In this document: in pieces, positions 7,679 to 14,398 of the stretch
Layout: each line of letters begins with the position of its first letter
Numbering within the stretch: the stretch's first letter is position 1
Virus record (IMG/VR): IMGVR_UViG_3300042346_000540
Location: 1-29,426 of that record
Origin: a virus
Direction: 5' to 3' (one strand)
Length of the DNA stretch: 29,426 nt
The notes under the pieces: model-generated
The model's input: the letters and a program-made list of their open reading frames with translations, nothing else
Told to the model about the DNA's origin: nothing
The model's database searches: none
Position numbers and translations under genes: made by a program

Positions 7679-8148
7679 AGACCATCACCACGCAGCGCAG
7701 CACGAACCTCGTCGATCACGCTGTCAGCGGTAGCCTCAAGGTGCATATCGACGTAGCGCGGTCCGCGCTGCGTAACAGCCTCTACGAGTCGCATCCGCGC
7801 GTGCAGCTCCTCGACCTTTACCGCCAGCAAGTCGCGCTCGCGGATAAGCGCCGTCGCCGCCGTCTCGTCCGCGCGCCAGTGAATGGTCGAGCGCCCGTCG
7901 CGCATGGCGCGCACGACGAGCGCTTGGTCCGCAGCCATGCCTCCCACGCGCGCGTCGCAGATGGCGTCGATGACGCGCGACGCTTCCTCGAGGTCGAGGT
8001 CGCCGTGCTGCACCGCGTACAGCGTCTCGTAGACCGCGCCGCTATGGGTGCCGTGCTTGACGATTAGCGCGTGCGCGTCCTGCCGCGCTTTCGCGCACGC
8101 CTCGCGGCTGCACGTTGGCCCGCATGAGTGGATATCGTCGTCGCTCAT
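7675..8148 (-). CDS. Unknown protein with N-terminal Cys/His cluster
   Basis: A 157-residue protein starting at 8148. Residues 7-18 (HSCGPTCSREAC) hold a His and three cysteines in zinc-knuckle spacing. The rest is mixed helical with a Leu-rich coiled segment around 105-120. Its start overlaps the stop of the winged-helix gene (ATGA). No family is recognised. A zinc-stabilised interaction domain at the N-terminus is a reasonable reading. Confidence 0.65.
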   Translation of the reverse strand: MSDDDIHSCGPTCSREACAKARQDAHALIVKHGTHSGAVYETLYAVQHGDLDLEEASRVIDAICDARVGGMAADQALVVRAMRDGRSTIHWRADETAATALIRERDLLAVKVEELHARMRLVEAVTQRGPRYVDMHLEATADSVIDEVRAALRGDGL

Positions 8149-8996
8149 GGCTGCTCTTCCGACGCAAGCTGTTGCTCAAGCTCTGCGACGCGACGCGCGA
8201 GCTGCTGGATGCGCGCTTTCGCCGCAAGTTGCTGCTCAAGTTCTGCGACACGTTGCTCGAGTTGCTTCTCGCGCGTCGAGGCCGTCGCATCTTGCGGGCG
8301 CTTCGTCGTGTCCAACGACAGCTGAAGCTCTGGCGCATCTTCGTCCAGCAAATCAGGAGGCGGCTGAAACAGCTTCGGAGCCTGCGGCGGCGCGACAGTA
8401 CGCTCAGCCATAGGCTCGCACGGGATGCGGGCTTCGAAATGGTTGGTCAATTGGAGTCGGATAAACCCATCACGAGACAAATGCAAAATCGCAACCTGTA
8501 CGGAACGAACGTCAATTCCGCAACGCGCTGCAATGCTGTGCACGTTTCGAGAGTCGCGCCCCGGTGTGGGATTGCGATCGCTACTCGCCCATTCACAAAC
8601 ATCCATCAAGACGATGCGATCAACCGGCTTGATATCGTGGCGTGAGCAGATCATCCAATCGAACCGAAGCGACGGCGCGACAAGCGCCACGGGCAAGATT
8701 TCCACGCGACGGCGACGCGACAGCTTTTCATGAAGTTTCACGAACCCTTGGTGTGCAAGCCGATGCAGGGCATCGTGCGTCGTCGTCTCGGGAAGCCCGC
8801 ACATCTGCGACGTGATGCTCGAGGGAGGAAGTTCAACGATGCGATTCTGCTGCGCGTCGCCAATTGGCTTCTTTCGCTGTATTTCTGAAAACGTCCGCAC
8901 GAACGTCAAGACGATTTTGTCGTATGCCGTAAGGGAGGTGTTTTCAAGAACCGACGTCGACAGCCAACCGTAATTACCGGGCTTCCACTGTTCCAT
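8145..8996 (-). CDS. Tandem winged-helix DNA-binding protein, putative replication initiator
   Basis: A 283-residue protein with Shine-Dalgarno AGGAG six bases before the ATG at 8996. Two similar units are visible. Residues about 22-105 (LTAYDKIVLTFV then a recognition-helix-like segment and RRRRVEILPV) and about 120-190 (VDRIVLMDVCEWAS, VHSIAARCGIDVRSVQVAILHLSRDGFI) each look like a winged helix. A Pro-rich linker follows, then a C-terminal coiled coil with an internal duplication of RVAELEQQLA. Tandem winged helices are typical of plasmid Rep and phage replisome-organiser proteins, and the gene sits beside SSB and RecT. The function is inferred. A transcription regulator is the alternative. 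Confidence 0.65.
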   Translation of the reverse strand: MEQWKPGNYGWLSTSVLENTSLTAYDKIVLTFVRTFSEIQRKKPIGDAQQNRIVELPPSSITSQMCGLPETTTHDALHRLAHQGFVKLHEKLSRRRRVEILPVALVAPSLRFDWMICSRHDIKPVDRIVLMDVCEWASSDRNPTPGRDSRNVHSIAARCGIDVRSVQVAILHLSRDGFIRLQLTNHFEARIPCEPMAERTVAPPQAPKLFQPPPDLLDEDAPELQLSLDTTKRPQDATASTREKQLEQRVAELEQQLAAKARIQQLARRVAELEQQLASEEQP

Positions 8997-9023
8997 GTGC
9001 GTCTCCTAATTCGACTCGTGTTG

Positions 9024-9272
9024 TTATTGCAATTTCTCTACATCATTGATCAAGCTTTCCAACCATGCGCACTTCCGCGTGATGCCCTCTGCGAGCGTGC
9101 CGCCGCACCACGCCGCTCCCAGCGCAGCGCGTGCGGCCTCAAGCTCCGCGCGCAGTGCGTCGCGCTCGACGGTTGCCGCGTACAGCGTCCGCGCCAGCGC
9201 AGCGTTGTGCTGCTGCGCCAGCGCAAGCTGCTCGGCGTCGTCAAAACGGCAGGTCATCGTTGCCGCCGTCAT
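9024..9272 (-). CDS. Small coiled-coil protein of unknown function
   Basis: 82 residues if it starts at 9272, where the ATG overlaps the upstream stop (ATGA); Met6 at 9257 is an alternative. Residues 10-60 are a helix with heptad spacing. The N-terminal codons lie inside a duplicated copy of the SSB gene's 3' end (9239-9268), read in another frame: the first residues MTAATMTCRF are out-of-frame SSB-tail DNA. The start of this gene was therefore probably rebuilt when the duplication arose. Confidence 0.55.
   Translation of the reverse strand: MTAATMTCRFDDAEQLALAQQHNAALARTLYAATVERDALRAELEAARAALGAAWCGGTLAEGITRKCAWLESLINDVEKLQ
9239..9268. repeat. 30-bp direct repeat, copy 1 (relic of the SSB 3' end)
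   Basis: Matches 9645-9674 at 28 of 30 positions (differences at the sixth base and at one T/C). On the minus strand it still encodes NDDLPF followed by TGA, the acidic SSB tail, but it has an in-frame stop just upstream and so is an orphan tail. The two copies flank a segment of about 376 bp. Confidence 0.85.
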
Positions 9273-9469
9273 TCCGTCATATTCCGATGATGCTCGCGTT
9301 CGAGCTCGGCGAGGCCGCGCAGGACGGCGATGCGCAGGACGACGGCGCGTTCAATGCGGAACGCCGCGTATTCGGGCAGCGCGGCGAGCACGCCGACGAG
9401 CGCCTCCGCGCGCGCCAGGGCGGACTCGGGGAGGCGGATGGAAACCTGTTTCTCGGATTTATCGGACAT
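9269..9469 (-). CDS. Ribbon-helix-helix protein (CopG/Arc-like), 66 aa
   Basis: The residues EKQVSIRLPESALARAEALV give the usual RHH layout: a basic beta strand that reads DNA as a dimer, then two helices. The start at 9469 is chosen because AAAGGGAAA sits just before it and the RHH strand then begins at residue 6. The frame stays open for 55 more codons to an ATG at 9634 (12 bases after the SSB stop), but that start has a weak Shine-Dalgarno; the longer form is possible and would fit the tight gene packing. DNA from 9470 to 9634 is visibly less GC-rich than its surroundings. Probable transcription regulator of phage genes. Confidence 0.62.
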   Translation of the reverse strand: MSDKSEKQVSIRLPESALARAEALVGVLAALPEYAAFRIERAVVLRIAVLRGLAELEREHHRNMTE

Positions 9470-9644
9470 GATTTTCCCTTTGTGAGTAATAGTGACCAAA
9501 CCGGCAACGATTGATGTTCCGACTTCGTTCATCGGAAGACCGGCATTGAAGCGATCATTCTCCGTAAGAATGATTCCAAGTCTGTGTCGCTCCATGAAAT
9601 CCATGTCGCGCGGGTCGCGTTTAGTAGCTTTCATTGCCGTATTT

Positions 9645-9674
9645 CGTCAGAACGGCAGGTCATCGTCGCCGCCG
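9645..9674. repeat. 30-bp direct repeat, copy 2 (functional SSB 3' end)
   Basis: This copy encodes the end of the intact SSB (GGDDDLPF and TGA on the minus strand). It is the partner of 9239-9268, 406 bp away, and the likely source of the duplication. Confidence 0.85.
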
Positions 9675-10051
9675 CTGTCCCAGTTGCTCGCCGCAGGCTT
9701 CCCGCGCCGCTCCACGATGGGGCCGTCGCTGGCCTCGCGCTTGCCGCCGACGAGCGCAATTTCCGTGACCGTGATCTCAGGCGCAGCGCCGCGCGTGCCG
9801 TCGCGCTTCTCAAACTGACGCAAGCTGAAACGGCCCGTGACGCCGACCGGCGTGCCCTTCTTCAAGTAGGGCGCAACGCCCGACTTTTTGCCCCAGATCA
9901 CGAGGTCAAAGTAGACGGGCGGCTCGTCCTTCTTGAAGCCGTTGACGGCAATCGCGACGTTGCACACGCGGTCACCGTTCTTCGTGTCACGCACCTCCGC
10001 GTCACGCGTACACCGGCCGGTCACGGAAATCGTATTCAGGTCGCTGCTCAT
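9647..10051 (-). CDS. ssb: Single-stranded DNA-binding protein
   Basis: A 134-residue SSB. Residues 4-105 form the OB fold: LNTISVTGRCTRDAEVRDT at the start, then VCNVAIAVNG, VYFDLVIWGKKSG with the conserved aromatic/Trp pair, and VGVTGRFSLRQFEKRDG. A short flexible linker leads to the acidic tail DDDLPF, the docking peptide for partner proteins. It would coat single-stranded DNA during phage replication and work with the RecT-like protein encoded just upstream; the two genes overlap as ATGA at 10048-10051. Confidence 0.93.
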   Translation of the reverse strand: MSSDLNTISVTGRCTRDAEVRDTKNGDRVCNVAIAVNGFKKDEPPVYFDLVIWGKKSGVAPYLKKGTPVGVTGRFSLRQFEKRDGTRGAAPEITVTEIALVGGKREASDGPIVERRGKPAASNWDSGGDDDLPF

Positions 10052-10854
10052 GTGCTCTCCTCGCCGCTCTCGCGGTCTGCGTTCATCCGCGCGATGATCG
10101 CGCTCTTGCTCTCGTCGATGCGCGCCTTCGCAGCCTTGCCCGCCGCGCTCACGCGCTCGCGCCCCGCCGCGCTCAGCGACGCCCACGCAGGCGCGACCAG
10201 CTCGGCCCGCAGCTGCGCGAGCTCGACGTCGGTGCTCGCCACGTCGAGCGCCGCGACGATGCGCTCTGCGCCGTCCTCGAGCGTCGGTGTCGCGGGCACG
10301 CCCTCCACGACGGCGACGTGCTCGACGCGCGGCTCCTCGTCGTGCTGCGGCGCGCTCAACTCCTCGCGCGTGTAGACGCTGCCGCTAAACGCGTCGGCGG
10401 CGTAGGCACGCGCACCCGCAGTAATCGCGCGTGCACGCAGCATGGCGCGCGGGTACTTGCGCCACGTCGCGGAGCCCCAGAGGCCCGCACGCTCGGCGTC
10501 GGCGCGCGTAAAGGTGCTCGTGTACGGCGCGCAGTTCGGGCGCGTCAATCGCACGCTGGCGCACTCGTCGGTGTCGCTGAGCCACTCGAGGCCGATGCCG
10601 TGCGCGAGCATCCGGCCCGACACGAAGCTGGCGTCCATTCCGAGCTTGCCGTTGACCAAGTAGAACGACCGCAGCGACGCCATCGGGCCGACGCCCAACT
10701 CGCGGCCTGCGAGGATGACGGCGGCGACCTGCGCGGGAGTGCGGAAATGATCGGGGATGAACCCGCCCTTTGCCGCGGCAAGCGTCTCCGCGAGCCGCAG
10801 CACGTCAGCCAACGACGACACCATATCCAGACCAGCGACCTTGATTTCACTCAT
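10048..10854 (-). CDS. RecT-family single-strand annealing recombinase
   Basis: A 268-residue protein. Residues 30-150 carry the pattern of phage RecT-type proteins: the FRTPAQVAAVILAGRELGVGPMASLRSFYLVNGKLGMDA region, then GSATWRKYPRAMLRARA, which resembles the conserved W-x-x-x-P-x-x-M-x-x-x-R helix of this family. It would anneal complementary single strands for recombination-dependent replication, normally with an exonuclease; none is recognised in this window. The start at 10854 is supported by GGAGGA seven bases upstream and ATGA overlap with the upstream stop; an ATG at 10869 is less likely. The C-terminal third is variable and helical. Confidence 0.85.
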   Translation of the reverse strand: MSEIKVAGLDMVSSLADVLRLAETLAAAKGGFIPDHFRTPAQVAAVILAGRELGVGPMASLRSFYLVNGKLGMDASFVSGRMLAHGIGLEWLSDTDECASVRLTRPNCAPYTSTFTRADAERAGLWGSATWRKYPRAMLRARAITAGARAYAADAFSGSVYTREELSAPQHDEEPRVEHVAVVEGVPATPTLEDGAERIVAALDVASTDVELAQLRAELVAPAWASLSAAGRERVSAAGKAAKARIDESKSAIIARMNADRESGEEST

Positions 10855-11336
10855 GATTGCGTCCTCCATTTCGTATAGGCACGAGCGCTGCTGTCAGCGC
10901 TCAATCGAATGCGCTCTGCCAGTCGCGGCAGGCGCGCCCACCGGTCATCAGCGTCGGCTCCCAGTACCGACTCCGCGACCTGCTGGCTCATCGCGGCGAT
11001 AGCACGACTCACCAGCGACCGCAACTCGTCGCCGCTCATGCTGACGCCGCGGAACTGCGCGCGGATACGCTCGCCCACCTCGAGCATGGCGGCGCTCAGG
11101 TCCGCGTCGTCGCGCGCGGCGATGCCGACCTCCTCGACGTCGAGGGCCGCGGCGCTCGTCGGCCAGACGTGCCGCTCGCTGTCAGCGACCGCGCCGATGA
11201 TCTCGCACGAGTACAGCGACTCGGGCGTCAGCTCGTCCACGAGGTCGCCCTCGTCCAGTTGCAACGCATCCTCGCGCGACGTCGCGAGCACGGGCACGAC
11301 GTACTCCGCGCGCACGCGCACCCAGTACTTCGACAT
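10851..11336 (-). CDS. Unknown protein of the leftward operon (161 aa)
   Basis: The start at 11336 (MSKYWVRVRAEYVVPV) is preceded by GGGAGG and overlaps the upstream stop as TGATG. The N-terminal 90 residues look alpha/beta, beginning with a strand and an acidic segment. The C-terminal part is helical. The N-terminal pattern YWVRVRAEYVVPVLATSREDAL resembles small phage proteins with a repeated beta-alpha unit, but no family is recognised. It directly precedes RecT. Confidence 0.65.
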   Translation of the reverse strand: MSKYWVRVRAEYVVPVLATSREDALQLDEGDLVDELTPESLYSCEIIGAVADSERHVWPTSAAALDVEEVGIAARDDADLSAAMLEVGERIRAQFRGVSMSGDELRSLVSRAIAAMSQQVAESVLGADADDRWARLPRLAERIRLSADSSARAYTKWRTQS

Positions 11337-11461
11337 CACGACGGCCTCCCAGCCGCAGCGATGCGCCGCCGCAGCTGGCGGCACGCGGGGCACGCGCAGC
11401 CCTCGCAGACGGCGACAAGCGCGGCGACGAGCCCGCCGTGCGGGTTACCCGGCGCGCGCAT
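11336..11461 (-). CDS. Tiny zinc-binding peptide (41 aa)
   Basis: ATG at 11461 overlaps the stop of the upstream gene, and its own stop overlaps the ATG of the next gene, both as TGATG. The 41 residues include CEGCACPAC (three Cys pairs spaced C-x2-C-x-C-x2-C) followed by a basic end, so metal binding is likely. The double coupling makes this short frame credible; function unknown. Confidence 0.5.
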   Translation of the reverse strand: MRAPGNPHGGLVAALVAVCEGCACPACRQLRRRIAAAGRPS

Positions 11462-11724
11462 CACAGCGCCCCGTCGCGCTGCACGATGTAGAAGATCTGG
11501 CCCGCGGACTGGCGGGTGCTCTCGACCGCGGAGGCCAACGCCGCCTCGAAGGTCGCGCCGGTGCCGCTGCCCGTGATCGACGTCTCGGTGACGACGTCCA
11601 CGATCCACGCCACCTCGGGCATGGCGCTCACGCCGCAGCGGTAAGCGCGAATCGCACGCAGCCCCATGTCGCCCATCGTGCTCTCCATCATCGTCGTCAT
11701 CGTCGTCGTGTTCGTGGTGCTCAT
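11461..11724 (-). CDS. Small unknown protein with Thr/Met-rich start
   Basis: 87 residues starting at 11724 with Shine-Dalgarno GAGG nine bases upstream. The first 15 residues are low complexity (MSTTNTTTMTTMMES). The remainder is a compact alpha/beta domain of about 65 residues. The leader around the start (GCGAGGACACCATGA) is nearly the same as that of the gene starting at 12967, pointing to a shared translation signal. An inverted repeat (CTGACG/CGTCAG, 11745-11760) lies in its leader and may affect read-through. Confidence 0.6.
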   Translation of the reverse strand: MSTTNTTTMTTMMESTMGDMGLRAIRAYRCGVSAMPEVAWIVDVVTETSITGSGTGATFEAALASAVESTRQSAGQIFYIVQRDGAL

Positions 11725-11810
11725 GGTGTCCTCGCTGTGGTGGTCTGACGGCCTCGTCAGGCGACGCGTCACGTCGCGACCGGCGCTCGCGTGGAGCGCG
11801 CGGTTTCGGC

Positions 11811-12440
11811 CTAGTAGCGCTCGCCCGCAGCGCGCCGTGCGTCGCGCTCTGCGATGTAGCGCTGCCGGTAGTCCTCGCTGGCGCGACTCAGATGCGCGTC
11901 AAGCCGCCGCTGATCGGCTGCCGCCCACGCGCCGTCACCGTGCGCCGCGAGGACGACGTCGAGTTCGCGCTGTGCCTCTCGGTGCTCGCGAAGCAGCGTC
12001 TCGCGGTACGTGCGCTGCTCGCCGCCTGCGAGGTACGCGTCGCGCGCCGCGTCGATGCGCTGGCGCGTCGCCTCGTGGATGGCATCGACCTGCGCGCAGA
12101 CCTCGGGGCCGATGGCTGCTCGAGCGCGCAGGCGACACGCCTCCGCGATGTCGGCGCGGCACTGGCGCTCATGCGCGCGCAGCTCGTACGCGCCAGCGAT
12201 GGCGTGAGCGGCCTCCGTCATCGAGCGCCCACGGACGTCGGCGCACGCTGCGCCGAGGGCGCGCTCCGCATCGGTGATCGCGGCGAGCGTCGCGCGCAGA
12301 TACGCGGTGTCGCTGCCGCCGTCGCGCCATGCCTCGCGCGCAGCCGTCACCGCAGCGGCGCAGTTCGCGTGCGCGGTGCCGATGGACACGCCGAATCCCG
12401 CGGGGAACTCGCCGTAGCGCAGTGCGTCACGCACGCTCAC
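11811..12440 (-). CDS. Ala/Arg-rich helical protein, unknown function
   Basis: A 209-residue protein, almost wholly helical and rich in Ala, Arg, Glu and Asp, with four cysteines scattered in the middle. The start at 12440 overlaps the upstream stop as ATGA. No motif is recognised. Composition is in line with the GC-rich codon use of the neighbours. It may be a nucleoid-like or assembly protein, but that is a guess. Confidence 0.6.
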   Translation of the reverse strand: MSVRDALRYGEFPAGFGVSIGTAHANCAAAVTAAREAWRDGGSDTAYLRATLAAITDAERALGAACADVRGRSMTEAAHAIAGAYELRAHERQCRADIAEACRLRARAAIGPEVCAQVDAIHEATRQRIDAARDAYLAGGEQRTYRETLLREHREAQRELDVVLAAHGDGAWAAADQRRLDAHLSRASEDYRQRYIAERDARRAAGERY

Positions 12441-12967
12441 GACGCCACCTCGAGGTCCGCGATCATCGCCTCGACGTCGGCCTCGCTGGCGGCGTCTGCG
12501 ACGAGCTGCGTGACGTAGGCATCGCGCACGCGGTCGATGGTGTCGGCGTCGGTAGCGAAACCGCCGATTTGCGACACCGACGCCGCATTACGCAGCTGCC
12601 AGATGATGGCGCGGTCGGACCAGCCGCAGGACACGTAGTCCGCCTCGGTGCAGCTCGCGAGCAATTCACGGCACGCGTTGTCCTCGGTGACGTCGTCGCG
12701 GTCGGCAATGAGCGCCGCGCAATCGTCGCTGATCATGAGGTCGACGATGTGCGCGACGTCGTCGTCGCTGGCGACGCGAGTCTCGCGCACGTCGAGCTGC
12801 GCGAGCAGCGCCTCGACGGTCATCTCGAGCGCCGCGGCAGCCTCGCCGCTGCCTGCGTAGCCTGCGTCGCGGTGCAGCTCCTCGACGGCATCAGCGGGCG
12901 TCGCGCCCTCGTAGATGCCGAGACAGTGGCCGGTGTCGCGCGCGGTAATCTGGTAGCTGGTCGTCAT
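12437..12967 (-). CDS. Unknown acidic protein, first gene behind leftward promoter 2
   Basis: A 176-residue acidic protein starting MTTSYQITARDTGHCLGIYEG at 12967, with GAGGA seven bases upstream. The N-terminal 50 residues look alpha/beta; the remainder is helical and strongly acidic (Asp/Glu/Ala). An earlier in-frame ATG at 13045 would lie upstream of the mapped promoter -10 and is rejected. An acidic early protein made right after a strong promoter could be a host-takeover protein or DNA mimic; this is speculative. Confidence 0.62.
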   Translation of the reverse strand: MTTSYQITARDTGHCLGIYEGATPADAVEELHRDAGYAGSGEAAAALEMTVEALLAQLDVRETRVASDDDVAHIVDLMISDDCAALIADRDDVTEDNACRELLASCTEADYVSCGWSDRAIIWQLRNAASVSQIGGFATDADTIDRVRDAYVTQLVADAASEADVEAMIADLEVAS

Positions 12968-12989
12968 GATGTCCTCGCTCTCTGTAATG

Positions 12990-13008
12990 CGACGGTCCCT
13001 AACCGTCG
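12990..13008. promoter_or_regulatory. Operator candidate at the leftward promoter 2 start site
   Basis: A perfect inverted repeat, CGACGGT (12990-12996), 5-nt spacer, ACCGTCG (13002-13008). It falls at about +2 to +20 of the transcript from the promoter at 13017-13045. A third half-site, ACCGTC at 13038-13043, overlaps the -35 box. This arrangement suits a dimeric repressor able to block both the -35 box and the start site. Confidence 0.6.
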
Positions 13009-13016
13009 ACGTGATG

Positions 13017-13045
13017 TTTATAAGGTAGGCGCTAGCAACCGTCAA
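13017..13045 (-). promoter_or_regulatory. Sigma70-like promoter, leftward operon (promoter 2)
   Basis: On the minus strand: -35 TTGACG (13040-13045), 17-bp spacer, -10 TATAAA (13017-13022). Start expected near 13010. It drives the long leftward operon from 12967 to 7153. Confidence 0.8.
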
Positions 13046-13052
13046 GCTTTAT

Positions 13053-13403
13053 TCACGCACCGCGGTAGAAGCGCGCGACCTCGCGGTGATGCGCGGCGTC
13101 AGCGTCGGCGCGATTGGCGGCGGCGCGCTCACGATCACCGGAGCCAGGCTGCTGGCCAATGAAGAAACGGCGGCCACCGGCTGCGGCGCTGCGACGGTAG
13201 GCCGCGGCGATGCGCGCGAAGGTCTTGGCAATGCGCGTGTTGAGGATTGCCTTGTCGGTGTCGCTCGTCGCGTCGCGCTCCGCGTCGATCTGCTCGGTCA
13301 CGAGGCCGTGCAGCTCGCTGACCTGTCGCAGCGCGCGGTGCGCCGCAGCAGCGCGAGAAACGTCAGCCGAGGTGCAGGTCGTCGTGGTCGTCGTGGTCGT
13401 CAT
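13053..13403 (-). CDS. Unknown helical protein with poly-Thr N-terminus
   Basis: A 116-residue protein whose first codons are ATG followed by eight Thr codons in a 9-bp tandem pattern (13379-13403), then a helical, Ala/Arg-rich domain with many His and Asp residues. The start at 13403 is chosen because the upstream extension would run towards the promoter -10 at 13453. First gene of the leftward transcript from promoter 1. No family recognised. Confidence 0.6.
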   Translation of the reverse strand: MTTTTTTTTCTSADVSRAAAAHRALRQVSELHGLVTEQIDAERDATSDTDKAILNTRIAKTFARIAAAYRRSAAAGGRRFFIGQQPGSGDRERAAANRADADAAHHREVARFYRGA

Positions 13404-13452
13404 GGTCGTCTCTACTCTCCGTGCGTCGCGGCACCGCGCCGCTGACCCCCTA

Positions 13453-13481
13453 CGTATAAGCCCGGTGCTATATCGAGTCAA
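13453..13481 (-). promoter_or_regulatory. Sigma70-like promoter, leftward (promoter 1)
   Basis: On the minus strand: -35 TTGACT (13476-13481), 17-bp spacer, -10 TATACG (13453-13458). It lies in the AT-rich divergent region and points into the gene at 13403. Confidence 0.72.
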
Positions 13482-13485
13482 ATAT

Positions 13486-13517
13486 TATTTCGCGTGGCGT
13501 GCGAAATATTTATTTCG
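13486..13517. promoter_or_regulatory. AT-rich operator island in the divergent control region
   Basis: Three half-sites: TATTTCGC (13486-13493), GCGAAATA (13501-13508) and TATTTCG (13511-13517). The first two form a perfect 8-bp inverted repeat with a 7-nt spacer; the second and third form a 7-bp inverted repeat with a 2-nt spacer. It is a rare AT-rich patch in this GC-rich genome, placed just upstream of the promoter 1 -35 and about 60 bases ahead of the AT-hook gene. Confidence 0.65.
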
Positions 13518-13574
13518 TGCGCTAGCACGCGGTCGGCTTGCGCGCTGCTAGATCAACTGCTAGCCGTCGCGGCC

Positions 13575-14180
13575 ATGCCTGACACGCCGTCCTCAAAACT
13601 GCCCGCCCTTTTCGTGCGCCTGCCCGTGCACACGCACGACCTCCTGCGCGACCTCGCCGCAGCCGCCGACGAGTCGGTGTCGCGCTACGTCGTCACGCTC
13701 ATCGAGCAACAGCGCGTCGGTGGCCCGCAGCTGCCGCCGAGTCGCGCGCGCAAGGTCGTCGCGCCACCGCCCGTCGAGATCGCCAGCGACGAGCCCGTCA
13801 AGCGCAAGCGTGGTCGCCCGCGCAAGGTGCCGCTCGCGCCGCCGCCGCCCGTCGAGGTCGTCGTGGAAGTCGCGCCCGTCGTGCCCGTCGAGCAGCCGCC
13901 GCGCCGTCCTCGAGGTCGCCCGCGCAAGGTGCCCGCGGAGGTCGTCGCCACGCCACCGCACAAGCGCACGCCGCGCGTCGAGGCCGCGCCCGTTGAAGAG
14001 CCTGCCATCACCGCCGCAGACATCGGGCAGCTCGTGGTCAACGCCGTGCGCCTTGCCTCGCCGTCTATACCGGACACGCTGGACCGCATCCGCGCCGCGT
14101 TGGCTCGCCTCGAGGAGCCGCCCGTCGAGGAACCCGTCGTCGCCGGCGAGTCGCGCGTCGTCGTGGAGGACGCGCCATGA
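13575..14180 (+). CDS. DNA-binding protein with RHH-like N-terminus and two AT-hooks
   Basis: A 201-residue protein. Residues 9-46 (LPALFVRLPVHTHDLLRDLA and the helix after it) follow the strand-helix-helix layout of RHH proteins. Two AT-hooks follow, KRKRGRPRK (77-85) and RPRGRPRKV (111-119), each with the GRP core that enters the minor groove of AT-rich DNA. They are separated by Pro/Val-rich linkers. The C-terminal 50 residues form a helical segment. The start at 13575 is taken because RHH strands lie near the N-terminus; a longer frame runs into the operator island. It is the first gene of the rightward divergent unit, so it is a likely regulator or nucleoid-type protein acting on the AT-rich island. 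Confidence 0.72.
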   Translation: MPDTPSSKLPALFVRLPVHTHDLLRDLAAAADESVSRYVVTLIEQQRVGGPQLPPSRARKVVAPPPVEIASDEPVKRKRGRPRKVPLAPPPPVEVVVEVAPVVPVEQPPRRPRGRPRKVPAEVVATPPHKRTPRVEAAPVEEPAITAADIGQLVVNAVRLASPSIPDTLDRIRAALARLEEPPVEEPVVAGESRVVVEDAP

Positions 14181-14398
14181 GCCCGCACCGTCGCCGCTCG
14201 CTTCTCCTCGACCTCGCTGTCGCGCACGTCCGCGAGGCGCGTCTCGCTGCTCGCCTCGTCGTCGGCGCGCTGCGTGACGCTGCCATCGCCGCGCTGCTCA
14301 GCACGCGCGCGGACGACGATATCTCGCTGCCGTCGTGGCGCGCTCGCCGCGATGCCGAAAGCGGCCCGCGCATCACTGGCCGCGGAGGTGACGCGTGA
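14177..14398 (+). CDS. Small basic helical protein (73 aa)
   Basis: ATG at 14177 overlaps the AT-hook gene stop (ATGA); its TGA overlaps the GTG of the next gene. The first 45 residues form an Arg/Leu/Ala-rich amphipathic helix; the tail is polar. No motif recognised. Confidence 0.55.
   Translation: MSPHRRRSLLLDLAVAHVREARLAARLVVGALRDAAIAALLSTRADDDISLPSWRARRDAESGPRITGRGGDA

Noticed and set aside
11745-11760. CTGACG/CGTCAG hairpin as a terminator of the leftward operon
   Set aside because: Only 6 bp and no U-tract on either strand; at most an attenuator-like leader element.
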